Source: Alphaproteobacteria bacterium UBA7691
GTDB lineage: Bacteria > Pseudomonadota > Alphaproteobacteria > Ferrovibrionales > Ferrovibrionaceae
Assembly: GCA_002482765.1 (NCBI GenBank)
Contig: DLGP01000139.1
Span: forward strand, 18,129 to 62,436
Direction of reading: 5' to 3'
DNA length: 44,308 nucleotides
Below are positions 41,139 through 44,308 of this stretch, piece by piece; position 1 is the first letter of the stretch; every line of letters begins with the position of its first letter. The notes beneath the pieces were generated by a model that was not told the origin of the DNA, made no database searches, and was given only the letters and a program-made list of their open reading frames with translations. The position numbers and the translations under genes are program-made.

Positions 41139-41162
41139 AGCGCCCGGAAAAATGCGGGCGCT
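41139..41162 (-). promoter_or_regulatory. Hairpin in the leader of the methyltransferase gene
   Basis: AGCGCCCG (41139-41146) pairs with CGGGCGCT (41155-41162) around an 8-base loop. On the minus strand it is followed by GCCGTGATTATTTTTC, so it could be a leader attenuator about 50 bases before the methyltransferase ATG. A GT-repeat run lies between hairpin and gene. Confidence 0.45.
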
Positions 41163-41331
41163 TCAAGCGGCTTCAATTGTCGTGTGCGGCCAGGATAAAC
41201 GCCGCCAGCATCAGCGTGCAAACCGCATCTGCGATGTTGATGCGATCAACCCGCTATGTTCGCGCTTTCGTCAGCCGCGAAATCGCGGCGCGCGGCATGC
41301 TGGCGGTGATATTACGAAATTAAAATTACCC

Positions 41332-41361
41332 TTGATCAAAACAACCGTATACCGGTATACA
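41332..41361 (+). promoter_or_regulatory. Predicted promoter of the toxin-antitoxin module
   Basis: TTGATC (41332-41337), an 18-base spacer and TATACA (41356-41361). The -10 lies in the right half of the palindrome at 41347-41360 and only 6 bases before the ATG at 41368, implying a leaderless mRNA and direct repression by an operator-bound protein. Confidence 0.5.
41347..41360. promoter_or_regulatory. 14-bp palindromic operator candidate
   Basis: GTATACCGGTATAC is a perfect palindrome directly upstream of the antitoxin-like gene and overlapping its -10. This is the arrangement expected for autoregulation by a dimeric antitoxin. Confidence 0.6.
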
Positions 41362-41367
41362 TTCAGC

Positions 41368-41808
41368 ATGACTAAGGATCGCACCATTGCAGCCCGGATG
41401 CGGCGTTACCGCAGCAAGAAGCGGGAAGCAGGTTTTGTGCGGCGGGATATTTTGCTCTCGCCTGAGGAGGGGCGTGTATTAGCGTTGCAAAAGCGGATCA
41501 GTCAGTTGGTTGATGGGGGCGGGGCGTTTCAGCGTGCCCTGGTCACGATCAATGTACCGCGGCCCAAGCCCATTAATGCTGCGACATTCCTGCAAGCCTT
41601 AATCGAGCCAGAACAGGAGCAATGGCGCCCACATGTGGAGGCCTTTTTCACTGAAGTGGCGCCCGAGACAATTCATGACATAGTTCTGGGTGGCATCGTG
41701 GATTTTCCATTACTGGCAGCGAGCCAGAAGCTTTGGAATTTGGAGCAAGCCCCTCATGCCGATTGGATCCGTGAAATGGCACGCGAGCGTCTGGCAGCAG
41801 CTGCTTGA
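41368..41808 (+). CDS. Putative antitoxin/DNA-binding partner of AbiEii-type toxin
   Basis: A 146-residue protein. The first 30 residues are strongly basic (TIAARMRRYRSKKREAGFVRRDILLSPEE), like the ribbon-helix-helix type of small repressors, and the rest is acidic to neutral and helical. It overlaps the following nucleotidyltransferase gene by 53 bases and has a palindrome on its promoter, the classic antitoxin position. It does not resemble the winged-helix AbiEi antitoxin I know. No canonical ribosome site; the mRNA may be leaderless. Confidence 0.65.
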   Translation: MTKDRTIAARMRRYRSKKREAGFVRRDILLSPEEGRVLALQKRISQLVDGGGAFQRALVTINVPRPKPINAATFLQALIEPEQEQWRPHVEAFFTEVAPETIHDIVLGGIVDFPLLAASQKLWNLEQAPHADWIREMARERLAAAA

Positions 41809-42439
41809 GGCCATCCTAAAGATTGAAGCAGGCTTGGAAGACCATCTGCCATTCTCGTTCGGTGGTGGCACGGCGCTGGCGGTCCATATCAATCATCGGA
41901 TCAGCTATGACATCGACCTATTCTACCGGTCGGCCGATGTCTTCGATTACTATAATCCCAACAAGAATCCAGCCGTAAAAGCATTAATCGCGGCGCATCA
42001 CGGCTCCTGGCAATTTCCCGGTAACTACCTCAAGCTTGAGCTTGGACCTGAGCTTGGTGAAATCGATATCCTCATTTCCAAGCTGATGACCGAGGCACCA
42101 ACGACCGATTGGCCGTTCAAGCATTGGATCGTCAAACTTGAAACGCCGGCGGAAATTCTCGCTAAGAAAATTCGCTATCGTTCGAGCCAATTTAAGCGCC
42201 GCGATGTTTTTGATCTTGGAGCAATCGCTCAACTGTTGCCCGCGGCGGCAAATCAAGCTTTTGCTGTTAATCTGGACAATCTGCCACGCCTTCGAGACCG
42301 CATTGCGACGATGCAGGCGGATTATGAAGCGAATGTGCTGAACGATGTGAATCCAACTACTACGGGACAGGCCCTATTGCAGGGCGCCCCTCAGCGTTGC
42401 CTTGTTGCCATTGATGATTTTTTGCTGCACGGCAAATGA
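41756..42439 (+). CDS. AbiEii/AbiGii-type nucleotidyltransferase toxin
   Basis: A 227-residue nucleotidyltransferase of the AbiEii/AbiGii toxin family. The core FSFGGGTALAVHINHRISYDIDLF contains the Gly-Gly and the paired Asp residues (DxD) of the NTase active site. LETPAEILAKKIRYRSSQFKRRDVFDL is the second typical segment with Lys and Arg. Start ATG 41756 has GGAG upstream; a GTG at 41771 is an alternative. Members transfer nucleotides to tRNA or other targets and stop growth, often giving phage resistance. The partner gene is upstream and overlapping. Confidence 0.85.
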   Translation: MPIGSVKWHASVWQQLLEAILKIEAGLEDHLPFSFGGGTALAVHINHRISYDIDLFYRSADVFDYYNPNKNPAVKALIAAHHGSWQFPGNYLKLELGPELGEIDILISKLMTEAPTTDWPFKHWIVKLETPAEILAKKIRYRSSQFKRRDVFDLGAIAQLLPAAANQAFAVNLDNLPRLRDRIATMQADYEANVLNDVNPTTTGQALLQGAPQRCLVAIDDFLLHGK

Positions 42440-42440
42440 T

Positions 42441-42460
42441 CAAGGCGACTGCCTTGCTTT
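42441..42460 (+). terminator. Possible terminator of the toxin-antitoxin module
   Basis: CAAGGC (42441-42446), loop GACT and GCCTTG (42451-42456), followed by CTTTG. It starts right after the toxin stop codon. The stem is only 6 bp and the T-run short, so efficiency may be low. Confidence 0.4.
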
Positions 42461-42537
42461 GAACGCTGTCGGAAATCTAGCGCTCTCGCCGGTTGGCAAT
42501 TGAGGCGATTGCATAACTGGCAGAAACAGCAGCTGAA

Positions 42538-43638
42538 TCAACGCGCGCCAAACATGACGCGGCAGGCGGCGGCGATGCTGCCTTCTTCTAGTGTGCGCAA
42601 GGCCAGCACGGCGCCGAAGGCGATGCCGGCAATCGCCAGGAAACTGCTCAGCGCCAGGGTGGATAGCCCGGTGAGGCCCTGGCCGATGCTGCAACCGAGC
42701 GCAAACACGCCGCCGATGCCCATCAAGGCGCCGCCGCGCAAATGGCCGATCAGGTCGTCGCGGCTGGTGAAACTTTCGATGCGGAAACTGCCATCCAGCT
42801 TGGCGGTGATGAAGGCGCCCAGGATCATGCCGCCGACACTGCTGATGCCGAAAGTCAGCGCCGCGCCGGTGAAGGTCATCAGATAGACCAGGCTGTCGCC
42901 GATGGGGGCGACGAAAGTGACCGAGGCCAGCGGCGTCGGGTCAAAATCATCGCGGCCGAGAATGCCGGTGATGGCCCAGCCGGCCACCACGATCAGCCCG
43001 ACGCCGAGGCCCGACAACATCAGCCGCGGCTTGGCGCGAAAGCCGGCATCGGCCAGGGCGTAGCCGGCCAGGCCGCCGCCGAGCAGCAGGGCCAGGGCGG
43101 CGCGGGCCGGCTCGGCGGGCAGGCCGGCCTTGGCCAGCAGCACCGGTAGGGCTTGGCTGCTGATGCCAAAAGCCTTGAGATCAATGGCGCTGATGCCTTC
43201 CAGCCATTGTCGCGCCGGGCCGAACAGGCCGCGCAAGGTGGCATAGGCGGTGATGCCCAGCACCAGCAGGGCAACCAGGGATTTGAGATTGCCAGCGCCG
43301 AGCCGCACCAGGCTGCGGCTGCCGCAGCCACCGGCCTGCACCATGCCGAAGCCAAAAGCCGCCCCGCCAAGCAGCGCGCCGAGCCAGCCCAGATTGGGGG
43401 TGGCATAGATGGCGCCAGCAAGATCAACCTGGCCGCTCATATGCAAGCCCTGGCTGCCCAGAATGGCAATGCCGGCGGCCAGCAGCCAGGCGCGCAGCCG
43501 GCTGGCATCACCCATCAGCACCAGGTCGCTGATCGCGCCCATGGTGCAGAAATTGGTCCGCTGCACCAGGGCGCCGAAAGCCAGCCCGAGCAGCAAGCCG
43601 CCGCCATTCACCACAGCCGCAACCGGTAGTTCATTCAT
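42538..43638 (-). CDS. tsuA: YeeE/YedE family thiosulfate transporter
   Basis: A 366-residue membrane protein with about nine to ten hydrophobic segments, made of two similar halves. It has the conserved Cys residues of TsuA-type transporters: GALVQRTNFCTMGAISDL, GFGMVQAGGCGSRSLVRLGAGN and GVFALGCSIGQGLTGLSTLAL. These lie along the thiosulfate path in the solved family member. A TusA-family gene starts 107 bases away on the opposite strand, the pairing seen in tsuA/tsuB. Substrate thiosulfate or another sulfur compound. Confidence 0.9.
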   Translation of the reverse strand: MNELPVAAVVNGGGLLLGLAFGALVQRTNFCTMGAISDLVLMGDASRLRAWLLAAGIAILGSQGLHMSGQVDLAGAIYATPNLGWLGALLGGAAFGFGMVQAGGCGSRSLVRLGAGNLKSLVALLVLGITAYATLRGLFGPARQWLEGISAIDLKAFGISSQALPVLLAKAGLPAEPARAALALLLGGGLAGYALADAGFRAKPRLMLSGLGVGLIVVAGWAITGILGRDDFDPTPLASVTFVAPIGDSLVYLMTFTGAALTFGISSVGGMILGAFITAKLDGSFRIESFTSRDDLIGHLRGGALMGIGGVFALGCSIGQGLTGLSTLALSSFLAIAGIAFGAVLALRTLEEGSIAAACRVMFGAR

Positions 43639-43682
43639 CGCGGCCTGCTCCAGCTTGCCTGGCCCACTTGCCTGGGTGGGGC

Positions 43683-43729
43683 TTCAAAAACCGATATAGC
43701 AATTATATAAACAACCGTGCAAAAGTGAA
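43683..43729. promoter_or_regulatory. Overlapping divergent promoters with shared palindrome (tsuA/tusA)
   Basis: Plus strand: TTCAAA (43683-43688), 17-base spacer, TATAAA (43706-43711) for tusA. Minus strand: TTCACT (43724-43729), 16-base spacer, TATAAT (43702-43707) for tsuA. ATATA-N5-TATAT (43694-43708) covers both -10 elements and is a natural site for one repressor of both genes. Confidence 0.5.
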
Positions 43730-43745
43730 GGTAAGGGGCGCTGAG

Positions 43746-43970
43746 ATGAGCCAGGTGTTGGATTTGCGCGGGCTGACCTGCCCGTTGCCGGTGTTGCGCA
43801 CCAAGAAGGCGATGCGGGATGTGGCCAAGGGCGCCAGCCTGCGGGTGGAGGCAACCGACCCGGCAACCCAGGCCGATATTCCTGCTTTGTGCGAGGCGGC
43901 GGGTTATAAATTGCTTGATAGCAGCGAAGCCGGCGGGGTTTTTATTTTTAATATCCAGCATCCGGCGTGA
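43746..43970 (+). CDS. tusA: TusA/SirA family sulfur-carrier protein
   Basis: A 74-residue TusA-family protein with LDLRGLTCPLPVLRTKKAM, where the single Cys (residue 12) carries persulfide sulfur. The C-terminal strand GGVFIFNIQ is also typical. The likely start is the ATG at 43746, downstream of GGGG. Adjacent to the thiosulfate transporter gene, it may accept sulfur from imported thiosulfate, as TsuB does, or act in tRNA thiolation. Confidence 0.93.
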   Translation: MSQVLDLRGLTCPLPVLRTKKAMRDVAKGASLRVEATDPATQADIPALCEAAGYKLLDSSEAGGVFIFNIQHPA

Positions 43971-44045
43971 TTGCGACCTTTGGGGTGGTTGGCGGCAGGA
44001 TTTGAATCCGCTAGTTTACCTACACTAAAGTAGTAGGGAAGCCGC

Positions 44046-44255
44046 ATGGCAAAGCTGACAATCAACGACATCGTTCCAGGCCAGCGGTTTGAGCAGCGCC
44101 AGGGTTTCACATGGCGCGTGTCGCGATTGATCCAGTTCCCGAGCGAGGATGTGGTGCATGTGCAGCTCATCAATGAGCGCGATGCCAGCAGCACCAAGAC
44201 AGTGTCGGTCAATGCCTTGCTGGACCGCAATCTGTTCAAGCTCAGCGAGAAGTGA
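44046..44255 (+). CDS. Small uncharacterised protein
   Basis: A 69-residue, probably beta-rich protein beginning AKLTINDIVPGQRFEQRQG and containing FTWRVSRLIQFPSEDVVHVQLI. The pattern suggests a small barrel such as a KOW/SH3-like fold, but I recognise no family. It has high GC codon use like its neighbours, and lies 75 bases after tusA. Its ATG is preceded by GGGAAG about 5 bases upstream. It could share a transcript with tusA. Confidence 0.7.
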   Translation: MAKLTINDIVPGQRFEQRQGFTWRVSRLIQFPSEDVVHVQLINERDASSTKTVSVNALLDRNLFKLSEK

Positions 44256-44308
44256 CGCCAAGCCAGCCGCGCCGAGCTTCCGGCCGCCGCTTCCGGCCAG
44301 TGGCAGGG

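Noticed and set aside
41091..41200. SAM-type riboswitch before the methyltransferase gene
   Set aside because: Only a simple hairpin is visible; I cannot draw the pseudoknot or conserved core of a SAM riboswitch class.
43998..44009. GGATTTGAATCC resembling a tRNA T-arm, as a tRNA relic or attachment site
   Set aside because: The arm pairing breaks at the usually invariant closing pair, and no anticodon or acceptor arm can be drawn around it.
6597..44027. Repeated ACCTACACTA at about 6597 and 44018
   Set aside because: Ten-base matches are frequent by chance in a 44-kb window, and the flanks do not continue the similarity.

Overview
The window is a GC-rich chromosomal segment that reads as an alphaproteobacterium. 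The evidence is a MipZ division-site ATPase, a DUF1489 protein, TAXI-TRAP and tripartite tricarboxylate (TTT) transporters, and a tRNA-Leu with an encoded CCA end. The style resembles Rhodospirillales/Ferrovibrio-like genomes, but that placement is inference. No rRNA, CRISPR array or recognisable transposase was seen.

Layout. 1-5.5 kb: a truncated GNAT acetyltransferase, acylphosphatase, a small membrane protein, lipoate-pathway LipB, a stand-alone FliN-like SPOA protein, tRNA-Leu(GAG), the malic enzyme/phosphotransacetylase fusion MaeB and a convergent LysR regulator. 5.5-8.07 kb: a visibly AT-richer accessory insert of unrecognised small genes, including a tight three-gene operon (69-aa helical protein, two-TM protein, DUF6998/PD-(D/E)XK-like protein), a Cys-cluster protein and several palindromes. 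8.07-22.8 kb: leucine/isovalerate degradation. A PaaI-type thioesterase, isovaleryl-CoA dehydrogenase, a small secreted protein and a second acyl-CoA dehydrogenase come first. After an antiporter, a DsbA-like isomerase, an EamA exporter and a YnfA/SDR pair come methylcrotonyl-CoA carboxylase beta, methylglutaconyl-CoA hydratase, carboxylase alpha and HMG-CoA lyase. DUF1489 and mipZ follow on the same strand almost without gaps. Together these enzymes would convert isovaleryl-CoA to acetoacetate and acetyl-CoA.

22.9-29.1 kb: organic-acid uptake, with a complete TTT transporter (tctC-B-A) ending at a strong terminator and a convergent TAXI-TRAP transporter (binding protein and fused permease). 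29.3-36.2 kb: a VWA/J-domain gene pair, a lipoprotein, an RlmM-like RNA methyltransferase, a membrane-anchored FMN glutamate-synthase-like protein and an orphan hybrid histidine kinase. 36.2-41.1 kb, minus strand: a tungstate ABC transporter (tupB-C-A), followed by a SBP_bac_3 protein and an SRAP (YedK/HMCES) DNA-protein-crosslink sensor; upstream lies an uncharacterised methyltransferase.

41.1-42.5 kb: a probable toxin-antitoxin module made of a basic small DNA-binding-like protein and an AbiEii-type nucleotidyltransferase, with a palindrome on its promoter. 42.5-44.3 kb: divergent tsuA/tusA for thiosulfate uptake and sulfur relay, sharing a palindromic promoter region, and a small conserved-looking protein.

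The best candidates for something undescribed are the 5.5-8 kb insert operon and the AbiEii-type pair with a non-AbiEi partner. All functional calls come from reading motifs by eye; no database search was run.
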